In this document: positions 25,195 through 33,891 of the stretch, piece by piece
Position numbering within the stretch: position 1 is the stretch's first letter
How the letters are laid out: each line of letters opens with the position of its first letter
From: Streptomyces atratus
Lineage (GTDB): Bacteria; Actinomycetota; Actinomycetes; Streptomycetales; Streptomycetaceae
NCBI RefSeq assembly: GCF_900119365.1
Contig: NZ_FPJO01000026.1
Location: forward strand, 1-64,000
Reading direction: 5' to 3'
DNA length: 64,000 nt
The notes under the pieces: model-generated
The model's database searches: none
The model's input: the letters and a program-made list of their open reading frames with translations, nothing else
What the model was told of the DNA's origin: nothing
Translations under genes and position numbers: made by a program

Positions 25195-26295
25195 GTGGCA
25201 ACCGTGCACCACTGGACCGGCTTGGAGGCCAGGGCACTGCGTCTCGCCCTGCGCTTGAGTGTGCGGGCCTTTGCCGAGCACCTCGGCGTGGCCGTTGCGA
25301 CGGTCTCGAAGTGGGAGGGCAAGCGTGCCGAAACCGAGCCCAGACCCGACACCCAGGCCATCCTCGACACCGCCCTCGGACGTGCGGACGCCACCGCCCA
25401 CCTGCGCTTCGAGACGCTCCTGTCGGAGATGGCCAGCACCGTGCAAGGTGCCGGACGACGCGTCACTGCTGCCGGCCCCCGAGCCTGGGAGTACGAATCG
25501 TGGGCGGAGGACCTGGACCGCGTCGTGGTCGCGCTCTCCCGTCAGTACTTCGCCTTCGCTGACAGCCTGCTCAGTCGCTGGTTGGTGCGGTTCAACGCTC
25601 AGGAACTGGACGAAAAGGGCCTGTACCTTTTCGCCCGCTCGACCGCGCTTCTCGGTGACCTCAAACGCGACCAAGGCTCTGTGCTCGGCCCACTCTCCGC
25701 CCAGCACTCCTATGCCGGGGCTCGTGCCGTCTTCACCCAGCTCGACATCCCGCGTCGTGTCGCCCAGCTCGACCTCTCCCTCGCCGTGGTCACGGAAATG
25801 TCCGGCAAGCTGGAGATTGCCGCCCGCCACTACGAAACCCTCGCCGTCGACGACCGGCTCTCCCTCCGGGACCGCGCCAGGGCCCGTCTGTGGGTGGGCA
25901 CGGCGCTGAGCAAGAACGGTCGGCACGACTATGCGACCCGCGTCATGCAGGCCGCGACCCGCGACTTCGAGGACCTCACCGAACCCGACGACTGGTCGGT
26001 GGCCCACCAGAAACTCGCCCTCGCCCGCCGTGGCGCCGGTGATCTCACCCAGGCTCTGCACTTCATCGACATCGCCCGCAGCAGCGGAGCCACCGACTCC
26101 CCGATGCAACGCGTACGGCTGGACACTGCCCACGGCCACATCCTGCTCTCCGACGCCGCGACCCGGGATGATGGACTCCACATCCTCGATCAGGCCACCC
26201 GCACGGCCGCGCAGTACGGACTCGTGCACCAACTGCGCAGCATCGAGGGCATCAAGGCCATGAACGACGGGCCGACCGGCCCCCGGCGACGGTGA
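25195..26295 (+). CDS. XRE-family regulator with TPR-like C-terminus
   Basis: 366 residues. The start is taken as GTG 25195 (VATVHHWTGLEAR) because GGAAGG at 25181-25186 lies 8 nt upstream; GTG 25189 is also possible. The N-terminal HTH is ALRLSVRAFAEHLGVAVATV then SKWEGKR. The remaining 280 residues are helical repeats of TPR type (LARSTALLGDLKRDQG, LDLSLAVVTEMSGKLEIAAR, LALARRGAGDLTQALHFIDI). Such proteins are often peptide- or effector-responsive. It is divergent from the trio at 24085-25042 and precedes YdcF by 14 nt. Confidence 0.85.
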   Translation: MATVHHWTGLEARALRLALRLSVRAFAEHLGVAVATVSKWEGKRAETEPRPDTQAILDTALGRADATAHLRFETLLSEMASTVQGAGRRVTAAGPRAWEYESWAEDLDRVVVALSRQYFAFADSLLSRWLVRFNAQELDEKGLYLFARSTALLGDLKRDQGSVLGPLSAQHSYAGARAVFTQLDIPRRVAQLDLSLAVVTEMSGKLEIAARHYETLAVDDRLSLRDRARARLWVGTALSKNGRHDYATRVMQAATRDFEDLTEPDDWSVAHQKLALARRGAGDLTQALHFIDIARSSGATDSPMQRVRLDTAHGHILLSDAATRDDGLHILDQATRTAAQYGLVHQLRSIEGIKAMNDGPTGPRRR

Positions 26296-26309
26296 CCAGG
26301 GAGAGACGC

Positions 26310-26978
26310 GTGAGCGACAACCAGCAGGCCATCACCGAGGACCAGTGGCGCCGGGCCGCGCTTATCTGGGACTACCACCAGATGCACCACCAGCTGCGGC
26401 CCGTCGACGTGGCGATCGGGCTGGGTAGCCACGACCTCGGAGTCGCCACCCACTCCGCCGAGCTGTACCGCGCCGGGCTGTTCCCGACCCTGGTCTTCAC
26501 CGGCGGCAACAGCCCCACCACCGCCAAGGTCTTCCCGCGCGGCGAGGCCGTCCACTTCCGCGAGCACGCCATCGACCTAGGCGTTCCCGCCGAGGCGATC
26601 CTGCTGGAACCGGACGCCGGCAACACCGGGCAGAACATCACCCTCTCCCGAGAGGTCCTCGCCGCCGCCGGCATCACCCCGAAGACGGTGCTGCTGGTCT
26701 CCAAGCCCTACATGGAACGGCGGTCGTTCGCGACCGCCCGCGAGCTGTGGCCCGACATCGAGATCCTTTGCGCGTCGGAGCCGCTGGAGTTCGACGACTA
26801 CGTGAAGTCCATCGGCGACGAGAAGCTCGTCCTGGACATGCTCGTCGGCGATCTCCAGCGGGTCATCGAGTATCCGAAGCTCGGATTCGCCATCGAGCAG
26901 GAGGTCCCGGAGGACGTGCATGGAGCCTACGAATCCCTCATCCGTGACGGCTTCACCAGCCGTCTCATCTCTTCCTGA
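26310..26978 (+). CDS. YdcF-family (DUF218) protein
   Basis: 222 residues from GTG 26310 (GGGAG 6 nt upstream). The family core VDVAIGLGSHDLGVATHSAE, LYRAGLFPTLVFTGG, LEPDAGNTGQNITLSREVL and KPYMERRSFATARELWPD is clear. DUF218/YdcF proteins have been linked to SAM or polyprenyl-phosphate-type ligands; here no signal peptide or membrane helix is present, so the protein is cytoplasmic. The next gene overlaps its 3' end by 59 nt. Confidence 0.87.
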   Translation: MSDNQQAITEDQWRRAALIWDYHQMHHQLRPVDVAIGLGSHDLGVATHSAELYRAGLFPTLVFTGGNSPTTAKVFPRGEAVHFREHAIDLGVPAEAILLEPDAGNTGQNITLSREVLAAAGITPKTVLLVSKPYMERRSFATARELWPDIEILCASEPLEFDDYVKSIGDEKLVLDMLVGDLQRVIEYPKLGFAIEQEVPEDVHGAYESLIRDGFTSRLISS

Positions 26979-27594
26979 CCTGCCGGAGCCGGGCGGGCTG
27001 TGCGCAATCCACCAGCCCAACCTGTTCCCGAGACTGACCACGCTGGCCAAGCTGTTCGCGGCGGACTACTGGATCGTCCTGGACGACGTTCAGTTCACCC
27101 GCCGCGACTACGAGCACCGAGCCCGCCTCGGGGCCCTCGACGAACCAGATCGTCAGCAGTGGCTCACCATCCCCACACGCCTTCCCTACGGGCGGTCGAC
27201 TCTCATCCGGGACGCGTTGATCGACGATCCCAGCCGAGCCCGCCGGAAAACCGCAGGGGTGCTGCGGCAAAACTACGGAACGAGTCCACACTGGACGGCC
27301 CTCACCCGGGTCCTGGGCGAGGTGCTGGACACCTTCGACACCGGCAGGACCGCCGCCGTCGCCGAAGCCTCCACCCGCCTGCTTCTGGACCTACTCGGCT
27401 GGCAGGGCCAGATCCTCGCCAGCAGCGATCTGCCCTCCCGGCCGGGACGCTCCCAGCGGCTCGCGGACCTCTGCGCCGTTACCGGCGCCCGCACGTACGT
27501 GTGCGGGACCGGCGGCATGGCCTACCTCGACCCGGCGCCGCTCGCCGTCGAGGGCATCGCCGTCATGCCGTTCCAGCCGCCGACGACCAACTAG
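26920..27594 (+). CDS. WbqC-like family protein, probably C-terminally shortened
   Basis: 224 residues from ATG 26920, inside the end of the YdcF gene. The start region is slightly extended before the conserved LCAIHQPNLFPRLTTLAKLF and FAADYWIVLDDVQFTRRDYE, the WbqC signature. RQQWLTIPTRLPYGRSTLIR and the central helices follow. Normal members continue with a segment after the SGxxGxxYL-like loop (here VCGTGGMAYLDPAPLAVEGI), but this one stops 9 residues later, where it meets the methyltransferase gene tail to tail. WbqC proteins are tied to unusual sugar or acyl modification in surface glycan clusters; activity here is unknown. Confidence 0.8.
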   Translation: MEPTNPSSVTASPAVSSLPDLPEPGGLCAIHQPNLFPRLTTLAKLFAADYWIVLDDVQFTRRDYEHRARLGALDEPDRQQWLTIPTRLPYGRSTLIRDALIDDPSRARRKTAGVLRQNYGTSPHWTALTRVLGEVLDTFDTGRTAAVAEASTRLLLDLLGWQGQILASSDLPSRPGRSQRLADLCAVTGARTYVCGTGGMAYLDPAPLAVEGIAVMPFQPPTTN

Positions 27595-29267
27595 TCAGGC
27601 AGCTCGGCCAGTCCGTAGACGCGCAAGGCGGCCTCCGTGGCGGCCTTCACATCGCGCTTGTCGAAGGCATCCGCGAGGGCGTCTCGGTCGCTTTCGCTGA
27701 TCGATGCCGGGTCGGGCACGCGGATCTTGCGGAGGTACTGCGCCTGGAACCGAAGGGTTCCCCCGCGCATCTTGACCGCGTATGCCTCCACGAACGCTTC
27801 TGCGACCTTGGACAGCAGCAGACCACCGAGTACGCGCATGTCCCAGACGTCCGAGACGATGAAGTAAAGGTTGTGGTGAGGGTACAGCGCACCTTCATCG
27901 AGGACCGGATGGATCGTCAGTTTCATGTCCGGAAACAGCAGCTTAGGGCGCCGCGTCAGACGGTGGTCGACCTTATCGATCGTCTTGTACCAGCGCTGAG
28001 GCTGCTTGACCGCGACGTATCGCTTGCGGAGCGCAGCACCGTGCTCCTTGAAGTACGAGGCGAGGTGGGGGTAGGCAGTGAGGTCGACCAGGTCACCTTC
28101 GGCTGTCCACGGGTTGATCAGGTAGGTGCCGTTCCAGTTCAAGGTGCCGCTGGTGGTGTCACGGACCATGGCCATAGGCAGTAGCCGGTCGCTCTCGACC
28201 AAGGTGTCGTCGTCGGTGAGGAAGACCTTGTCGGCGCCGGTGGCGATGCCGATGCCGACGCGGGTCCCGGTCTGGCTGTCCTCCAGGAGCCGGAAACGTG
28301 CGGCGAGTTCTTCAAGGAAGGCCAGCCTCGCCGGTGAGGCGGCCGGCCATGAGTCCTCGCCGGGGAACCAATGCGGCATGCGGGCGGCCTGGAACACCGG
28401 GGTAGTGATCGACTCCAACGCGTCCTTCACGTACCAGGCGGCGAAGTCGTTGGCCTGAGCGCTGCCGAATGCCCGAGTGGTGTCCGCTGCCACTGCTTCG
28501 CCCTGGGGCCGATTCGAGATGATCGTGATCGCTGGATAGGCCGAAACCTGATCCTCGAAGGCATCTACGTCGTGCATGACCAGAGCCAGGTCCATGCTGA
28601 AGTGGCTGGTTACCAGCTGTCGGAGACGACGGCCGTACTGGTTCCGCATCCAGCGATCGGCGCAGATGAAGCCGAGCTGCCCACCAGGGTTGAGGCTTCG
28701 CAGCGCAACCTCGTAGAAGCCGATGTAGATGTCCGCCCTGCCACCCATCGTGGAGCAGGCGCTGCGGTAGGCAGCCATCCGGTCGTCGGGGACATCTTCG
28801 AGACGGATGTACGGGGGATTGCCGACCACGTAGTCCGCTCGGTGGTCTGCATCGGGTTGGAGCAGGTAGTCGCCTTGTTCGACCCAGGCGGCTGCCACCT
28901 GGCGGGCTTCCTCAGCCTGCCACCCTTCGCCTGCCAACTGCCTCTCGATGACCGTTCGGCTCTGCTGGACATTGCGGTCCAACAGGTCCAGGGCGCGCAC
29001 GGCCGCCGTCGCGTCCCCGAGGGGGCGATGGTGCGTACGGCAGGAGGCGCTGATCCGTGACGCGACAGCGACTAGGAAGGCGCCCGATCCGCAGGCCGGC
29101 TCGACGAGCTTCACGTCGCAGAGGTCCTTATCGGCTGTGTACCCGATGAGGTCGAGGATCAGTTCGACCACCCAGCGTCGCGTGAAGACCTCACCGTGCT
29201 CCACGGCCTCCGCGGGGACAGCAGGAAGGGTGCGGAGGGCGGTGTCGAAGAACAGGGGAGTGGCCAC
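27591..29267 (-). CDS. Eco57I-type adenine DNA methyltransferase, orphan
   Basis: 558 residues. It has the N-terminal HGEVFTRRWVVELILDLIGY, SAM motif LVEPACGSGAFLVAVASR and catalytic YVVGNPPYIRLEDVPDD (NPPY), the pattern of N6-adenine methylases of the Eco57I family. The C-terminal half contains GIGIATGADKVFLTDDDTLV and KRYVAVKQPQRWYKTIDKV, a TaqI-like target-recognition region also used in type IIG enzymes. There is no nuclease motif inside it and no restriction gene beside it, so it is an orphan methylase or the remains of a system. The gene looks more A+T-rich than its neighbours, fitting transfer, and its start faces tRNA-Ser. Confidence 0.9.
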   Translation of the reverse strand: MATPLFFDTALRTLPAVPAEAVEHGEVFTRRWVVELILDLIGYTADKDLCDVKLVEPACGSGAFLVAVASRISASCRTHHRPLGDATAAVRALDLLDRNVQQSRTVIERQLAGEGWQAEEARQVAAAWVEQGDYLLQPDADHRADYVVGNPPYIRLEDVPDDRMAAYRSACSTMGGRADIYIGFYEVALRSLNPGGQLGFICADRWMRNQYGRRLRQLVTSHFSMDLALVMHDVDAFEDQVSAYPAITIISNRPQGEAVAADTTRAFGSAQANDFAAWYVKDALESITTPVFQAARMPHWFPGEDSWPAASPARLAFLEELAARFRLLEDSQTGTRVGIGIATGADKVFLTDDDTLVESDRLLPMAMVRDTTSGTLNWNGTYLINPWTAEGDLVDLTAYPHLASYFKEHGAALRKRYVAVKQPQRWYKTIDKVDHRLTRRPKLLFPDMKLTIHPVLDEGALYPHHNLYFIVSDVWDMRVLGGLLLSKVAEAFVEAYAVKMRGGTLRFQAQYLRKIRVPDPASISESDRDALADAFDKRDVKAATEAALRVYGLAELPD

Positions 29268-29564
29268 ATCTCGACCCTACTAGGGAGAATTTCGGCCGCG
29301 TGAGTTATCCACAGGGGCGTAAGTGCTCAGCTGCCGGGTGTGGATCCGGGTTTGCTCGGCCCTGATGCGGTGGACCCGTATGGTGCTCTCACGGTGGCGC
29401 GAACAGGAGTGCCCCGTCCGCTGCCGAAATGCGATGGGCAGTTGCCGCTGCGGCGCACTGCTCCTGAAGCTGGGTTCGGATGGCGACGGGAACGATGTCG
29501 CGGAGCGAAGGCGGACGGGAGTCCGCCGAGGAAACCCGGTCTGGCCGGCTAACTGAGACCACCA
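29268..29564. other. Intergenic region upstream of the methyltransferase
   Basis: About 300 nt. It must hold the leftward methyltransferase promoter. Open plus-strand frames across it (about 70-77 codons) have no ribosome-binding site and no family pattern that I recognise, so I do not call a gene. Confidence 0.4.
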
Positions 29565-29606
29565 ACGTCGAAGGCCCCCGCAGCGAGCTGCGGGGGCCTT
29601 CGACGT
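29565..29606. terminator. 19-bp GC-rich hairpin downstream of tRNA-Ser
   Basis: ACGTCGAAGGCCCCCGCAG, loop CGAG, then the exact complement (29588-29606). It lies 18 nt beyond the 3' end of the leftward tRNA-Ser gene and is its probable terminator. There is no clear U-run, as is common in Streptomyces. Confidence 0.7.
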
Positions 29607-29624
29607 ATTGCCCGGTGAGAGCAA

Positions 29625-29712
29625 TGGCGGAGGATACGAGATTCGAACTCGTGAGGGGTTGCCCCCAACACGCTTTCCAAGCGTGCGCCCTAGGCCACTA
29701 GGCGAATCCTCC
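29625..29712 (-). tRNA. tRNA-Ser (GGA)
   Basis: Acceptor GGAGGAT pairs with ATCCTCC, with G discriminator and an encoded CCA (29627-29625). The anticodon loop is CTTGGAAAG, anticodon GGA. A long variable arm (GTTGGGGGCAACCCC) confirms class II serine tRNA, and the T arm has GTTCGAATC. Its 3' end faces the accessory block to the left, the side on which a tRNA-targeting element would insert. Confidence 0.95.
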
Positions 29713-29857
29713 GCGGCAAACAATACAAGACGTTGAGGAGTGCTCGCGAACCCGTTCCCCTCGGACCTCCCTCGGACCTCTCTCGGGCTCGTGCGCGGGG
29801 TCTCCGGTGGGTGGGGGAGTGGACCGGCAGGGGTGGGGATCGGCTAAGGTGGGCGTC

Positions 29858-29945
29858 AGCCCCTCACGTGGCGCTATCTGACTGAACTCCCCCAGGGCCG
29901 GAAGGCAGCAAGGGTAGGTCGGCTCTGGCGGGTGCGTGAGGGGCC
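29858..29945 (+). ncRNA. ffs: Small signal recognition particle RNA (4.5S-type)
   Basis: The apical domain holds the conserved GGGCCGGAAGGCAGCAAGGG (29894-29913), the Ffh-binding GGAA tetraloop and asymmetric loop. The ends pair as GCCCCTCACG (29859-29868) with CGTGAGGGGC (29935-29944). The RNA binds Ffh to target nascent membrane proteins. Position just before dnaX is the usual one in Streptomyces. Exact ends are estimated from the terminal helix. Confidence 0.9.
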
Positions 29946-30003
29946 CTTGCGTTTCCGGGGCGGTGCTTCGTACGGTCCGGGGCCGGTTGTCGGTCCGCCC
30001 GGA

Positions 30004-30009
30004 TAACCT
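30004..30009 (+). promoter_or_regulatory. -10 box TAACCT of leaderless dnaX
   Basis: TAACCT ends 7 nt before GTG 30017, with no Shine-Dalgarno between. This fits a leaderless transcript beginning at or near the start codon. Confidence 0.55.
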
Positions 30010-30016
30010 CGTATGT

Positions 30017-32218
30017 GTGTCGTCCCTTGCGCTGTACCGCCGCTACCGCCCCGAGTCGTTCGCCGAGGTCATCGGGCAGGAGCATGTCACCGACCCGCTG
30101 CAGCAGGCGCTGCGGAACAACCGGGTCAATCACGCGTACCTGTTCAGTGGTCCGCGCGGCTGCGGCAAGACGACCAGCGCGCGCATCCTGGCCCGCTGCC
30201 TGAACTGCGAGCAGGGGCCGACGCCCACGCCGTGCGGGGAGTGCCAGTCCTGCCGGGACCTCGCGCGCAACGGGCCGGGGTCGATCGATGTCATCGAGAT
30301 CGACGCCGCGTCGCACGGTGGCGTGGACGACGCCCGTGATCTGCGGGAGAAGGCGTTCTTCGGGCCCGCGTCGAGTCGTTACAAGATCTACATCATCGAC
30401 GAGGCGCACATGGTCACGTCGGCGGGGTTCAACGCCCTGCTGAAGGTGGTCGAGGAGCCGCCGGAGCACCTGAAGTTCATCTTCGCGACCACCGAGCCCG
30501 AGAAGGTCATCGGCACGATCCGGTCGCGTACGCACCACTACCCGTTCCGTCTCGTGCCGCCGGGGACGCTGCGCGACTACCTCGCCGAGGTCTGCGGCAG
30601 GGAGAACAGCCCCGTCGAGGACGGTGTGCTGCCGCTCGTCGTGCGGGCCGGGGCCGGGTCGGTGCGTGACTCGATGTCGGTGATGGACCAGCTGCTGGCC
30701 GGCGCGGGCGACGACGGTGTGACATACGCCATGGCGACCTCGCTGCTCGGTTATACGGACGGCTCGCTGCTCGACTCGATCGTGGACGCCTTCGCGGCGG
30801 GCGACGGGGCCGCGGCGTTCGAGGTCGTGGACCGGGTGATCGAGGGCGGCAACGACCCGCGCCGCTTCGTCGCCGACCTCCTGGAGCGGCTGCGCGACCT
30901 GGTGATCCTGGCCGCCGTGCCGGACGCCGGGGAGAAGGGGCTGATCGATGCCCCCGCCGATGTCGTCGAGCGGATGCAGGCCCAGGCGTCCGTCTTCGGT
31001 GCCGCGGAGCTGAGCCGCGCCGCCGACCTGGTCAACGAGGGGCTCACGGAGATGCGCGGGGCCACCTCGCCGCGTCTCCAGGTCGAGCTGATCTGCGCCC
31101 GGGTGCTGCTGCCCGCCGCCTTCGACGACGAGCGTTCGCTGCAGGCCCGGCTCGACCGGCTGGAGCGGGGCGCCTCCTTCGCGACCACCGGCCCGGGGCC
31201 CGCCATGGGGTACGTACCCGGGCCCGAGGCCCTGTCCCACGCACCCGCGCCCGCCGCGCCACCGGCACCCGTCGTGCAGCCCGGTGCGGGACCCGCCGCC
31301 GCGCGTGCCGCGGTACGGGGCGAGGAGCCCGCGCCGGTCCAGGCACCGCCGCCCGCCCCCGCCCCGGCCGTGGCCCCGCCCGCGGCCCCCGTCGCCCCGC
31401 AGCCGCCGGCCGTGGCCCCGGCTCCGGCGGGCGGTCAGCGTCCCGGTGCCTGGCCCACCGCGGCCGCGCCGGAATCGGGCCGGCGCCCCGGCGGCTGGCC
31501 GACCGCTTCCGCCCCGGGCCAGTCGCCCGTTCCTCAGGCCGCCCCGGCCGCCGCTCCGGCCCAGGCCGCGCCCCCGGGGCCGGCCGCCGCCGAGCCGAGT
31601 CCGGGTATGGCGCAGGGCGTCGGCCAGGTGCGGAACATGTGGCCGGACATCCTGGAGGCAGTGAAGAACCGCCGCCGGTTCACCTGGATCCTGCTCAGCC
31701 AGAACGCCCAGGTCACCGGCTTCGACGGCAGCACCCTCCAGATCGGCTTCCTCAACGCCGGCGCCCGCGACAACTTCGCGAGCAGCGGCAGCGAAGACGT
31801 GCTGAGGCAGGCCCTCGCCGAGCGGTTCAACGCGCAGTGGAAGATCGAGGCCGTCGTCGACCCCTCGGGCGGCGCCGGTGCACCCCCGCAGACCGGCGGC
31901 GGCCGCCCCGCCGCCCCGCCCGCGCAGCAGTACCAGACCCCCGCACCCCAGCAGAGCTACGAACCCCGCCCGGCCGCTTCTCCGCAGCAACAGCAGCCGA
32001 GCCACCAGCAGCCGGGTCACCAGCCGTCGGGTGCCGCGTCCGCCGCGGAGCCCGCACCGCAGCCGTACTCCGCGCCCGAGCCGCCGCGCGCGGTCGCCCC
32101 CGAGGACGACACCCCCGAGGCCGACGACCCGGACCTCGTCGACTCGGCGCTCTCCGGGCACGACCTGATCGTCCGCGAGCTGGGCGCCACGGTCGTCGAG
32201 GAGTTCACCAACGAATAG
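30017..32218 (+). CDS. dnaX: DNA polymerase III gamma/tau subunit
   Basis: 733 residues from GTG 30017 (VSSLALYRRYRPESFAEVIG). Walker A is GPRGCGKTTSA (about 45-55), followed by the Cys cluster CLNCEQGPTPTPCGECQSC that binds zinc, and Walker B IYIIDEAHM. Domain III and the SRC finger are normal. Residues about 390-530 are a long Pro/Ala linker, then a tau-like C-terminal domain (MWPDILEAVKNRRRFTWILL) and a second disordered Gln/Pro tail. It is the clamp-loader ATPase core that loads the beta clamp. No programmed frameshift signal was looked for beyond the open frame, which codes for the full-length form. Confidence 0.97.
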   Translation: MSSLALYRRYRPESFAEVIGQEHVTDPLQQALRNNRVNHAYLFSGPRGCGKTTSARILARCLNCEQGPTPTPCGECQSCRDLARNGPGSIDVIEIDAASHGGVDDARDLREKAFFGPASSRYKIYIIDEAHMVTSAGFNALLKVVEEPPEHLKFIFATTEPEKVIGTIRSRTHHYPFRLVPPGTLRDYLAEVCGRENSPVEDGVLPLVVRAGAGSVRDSMSVMDQLLAGAGDDGVTYAMATSLLGYTDGSLLDSIVDAFAAGDGAAAFEVVDRVIEGGNDPRRFVADLLERLRDLVILAAVPDAGEKGLIDAPADVVERMQAQASVFGAAELSRAADLVNEGLTEMRGATSPRLQVELICARVLLPAAFDDERSLQARLDRLERGASFATTGPGPAMGYVPGPEALSHAPAPAAPPAPVVQPGAGPAAARAAVRGEEPAPVQAPPPAPAPAVAPPAAPVAPQPPAVAPAPAGGQRPGAWPTAAAPESGRRPGGWPTASAPGQSPVPQAAPAAAPAQAAPPGPAAAEPSPGMAQGVGQVRNMWPDILEAVKNRRRFTWILLSQNAQVTGFDGSTLQIGFLNAGARDNFASSGSEDVLRQALAERFNAQWKIEAVVDPSGGAGAPPQTGGGRPAAPPAQQYQTPAPQQSYEPRPAASPQQQQPSHQQPGHQPSGAASAAEPAPQPYSAPEPPRAVAPEDDTPEADDPDLVDSALSGHDLIVRELGATVVEEFTNE

Positions 32219-32321
32219 CGGGCGGCGGCCGGGGTGCGCCCCGGCGGCCCGAGGCGTCCGCCGCGGCTCCCCGGGGTGTCCACGGAGCGGCGTCCCGTCA
32301 AGGGTGCCGCGCCCCGGCGGC

Positions 32322-32327
32322 TAGGCT
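32322..32327 (+). promoter_or_regulatory. -10 box TAGGCT of leaderless purD
   Basis: TAGGCT ends 7 nt before GTG 32335, and the intervening bases carry no ribosome-binding site. A leaderless start is likely. Confidence 0.6.
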
Positions 32328-32334
32328 GCACCCC

Positions 32335-33585
32335 GTGAAGGTCCTCGTCATCGGCGGCGGCGCCCGCGAACACGCCCTGTGCCGCTCTCTGTCCCTCGAC
32401 CCCGACGTCACCGCTCTGTACTGCGCTCCCGGCAACGCCGGTATCGCGGAGGTGGCCGAACTGCACCCGGTCGACGCCCTCGACGGCGACGCCGTCGCGC
32501 GCCTCGCCACCGACCTGGGCGCCGAACTGGTGGTCGTCGGCCCGGAGGCGCCGCTCGTCGCCGGGGTCGCCGACTCCGTGCGCGCCGCGGGCATCCCCTG
32601 CTTCGGCCCCTCCGGCGAGGCGGCCCAGCTGGAGGGCTCCAAGGCGTTCGCCAAGGACGTGATGGCCGGGGCCGGCGTCCCGACCGCCCGTAGCTACGTC
32701 TGCACCACCCCGGCCGAGATCGACGCCGCCCTCGACGCCTTCGGCGCCCCGTACGTCGTCAAGGACGACGGTCTCGCCGCGGGCAAGGGCGTCGTCGTCA
32801 CCGACGACGTCGAGGCGGCCCGAGCCCACGCCCTGGCCTGCGACCGCGTGGTCATCGAGGAGTTCCTCGACGGCCCCGAGGTGAGCCTCTTCGCGATCAC
32901 GGACGGCACCACCGTGCTGCCGCTCCAGCCCGCGCAGGACTTCAAGCGCGCCCTGGACGGCGACGAGGGCCCGAACACCGGCGGCATGGGCGCGTACTCC
33001 CCGCTCCCGTGGGCCGACCCCAAGCTGGTCGACGAGGTCATGGACTCGGTGCTCCAGCCGACCGTCGACGAACTCCGCCGCCGCGGCACCCCGTTCTCCG
33101 GTCTGCTGTACGCGGGCCTCGCGATCACCTCGCGCGGCGTCCGGGTGATCGAGTTCAACGCCCGCTTCGGTGACCCCGAGACCCAGGTGGTCCTGGCCCG
33201 CCTGAAGACCCCGCTGGCCGGTGTCCTGCTCGGCTCCGCCAACGGCACGCTCGACGAGCTGCCCCCGCTCAAGTGGCGCGACGAGGCCGCGGTCACCGTG
33301 GTCATCGCCTCGCACAACTACCCGGGTACGCCGCGCACGGGCGACCCGATCGAGGGGCTCGACGAGGTGGCGGCGCAGGATGCCCCGCACGCGTACGTCC
33401 TGCACGCGGGCACCAGGCGGGAGGGCGACACGATCGTCAGTGCGGGTGGCCGGGTGCTGTCCGTGACCGCGACCGGCAAGGACCTCGCGAGCGCCAGGGA
33501 GCGCGCCTACACGGCGGCGGCCCGGATCCGGCTCGACGGCTCGCAGCTCCGCACGGACATCGCCCGGAAGGCCGCGGAGGGCTGA
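32335..33585 (+). CDS. purD: Phosphoribosylamine-glycine ligase
   Basis: 416 residues from GTG 32335. MKVLVIGGGAREHALCRSLS at the N-terminus, the ATP-grasp loop YVVKDDGLAAGKGVVVTDD, and the FNARFGDPETQVVL metal/nucleotide segment define PurD. It joins phosphoribosylamine to glycine (second step of de novo purine synthesis) using ATP. Length is normal. The purC gene lies 3.9 kb downstream, split by two unrelated membrane/enzyme genes. Confidence 0.97.
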   Translation: MKVLVIGGGAREHALCRSLSLDPDVTALYCAPGNAGIAEVAELHPVDALDGDAVARLATDLGAELVVVGPEAPLVAGVADSVRAAGIPCFGPSGEAAQLEGSKAFAKDVMAGAGVPTARSYVCTTPAEIDAALDAFGAPYVVKDDGLAAGKGVVVTDDVEAARAHALACDRVVIEEFLDGPEVSLFAITDGTTVLPLQPAQDFKRALDGDEGPNTGGMGAYSPLPWADPKLVDEVMDSVLQPTVDELRRRGTPFSGLLYAGLAITSRGVRVIEFNARFGDPETQVVLARLKTPLAGVLLGSANGTLDELPPLKWRDEAAVTVVIASHNYPGTPRTGDPIEGLDEVAAQDAPHAYVLHAGTRREGDTIVSAGGRVLSVTATGKDLASARERAYTAAARIRLDGSQLRTDIARKAAEG

Positions 33586-33891
33586 GACGGGTCGCGGAGG
33601 GCCCAGACCGTTCTTCCGCATCCCGTACCCGCATCCCGCCCGCGCCCGCGCCCTCGCCGACCCGCTCCGACGCGCCGCTGCCTCAAGGACGGCGGCGCGT
33701 CAGCACCTTTGCCCAAAGCCATTCCATCGAGTGACGGCTGAGCCATCCGGATGACGCCCGCCGAGGCCCCAACTAGGGTGCGGCGCAAGCATTCCGGCAC
33801 TTGGCCCACTGGCATTGCGATGTCAGTGACGGGTGCCACAGTGGGGGAGTGAACAACACCGCCGCGGGGGCAGAGGGGGTGACGTCCGGCC
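33586..33891. other. Intergenic region with possible 21-codon leader frame
   Basis: About 306 nt. A short frame from GTG 33849 to TGA 33914 (VNNTAAGAEGVTSGRVRYRY then K) follows GGGGGA and overlaps the start of the next gene, so it could couple or tune its translation. A TAGGGT box at 33774-33779 is a weak -10 candidate. Nothing else stands out. Confidence 0.3.
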
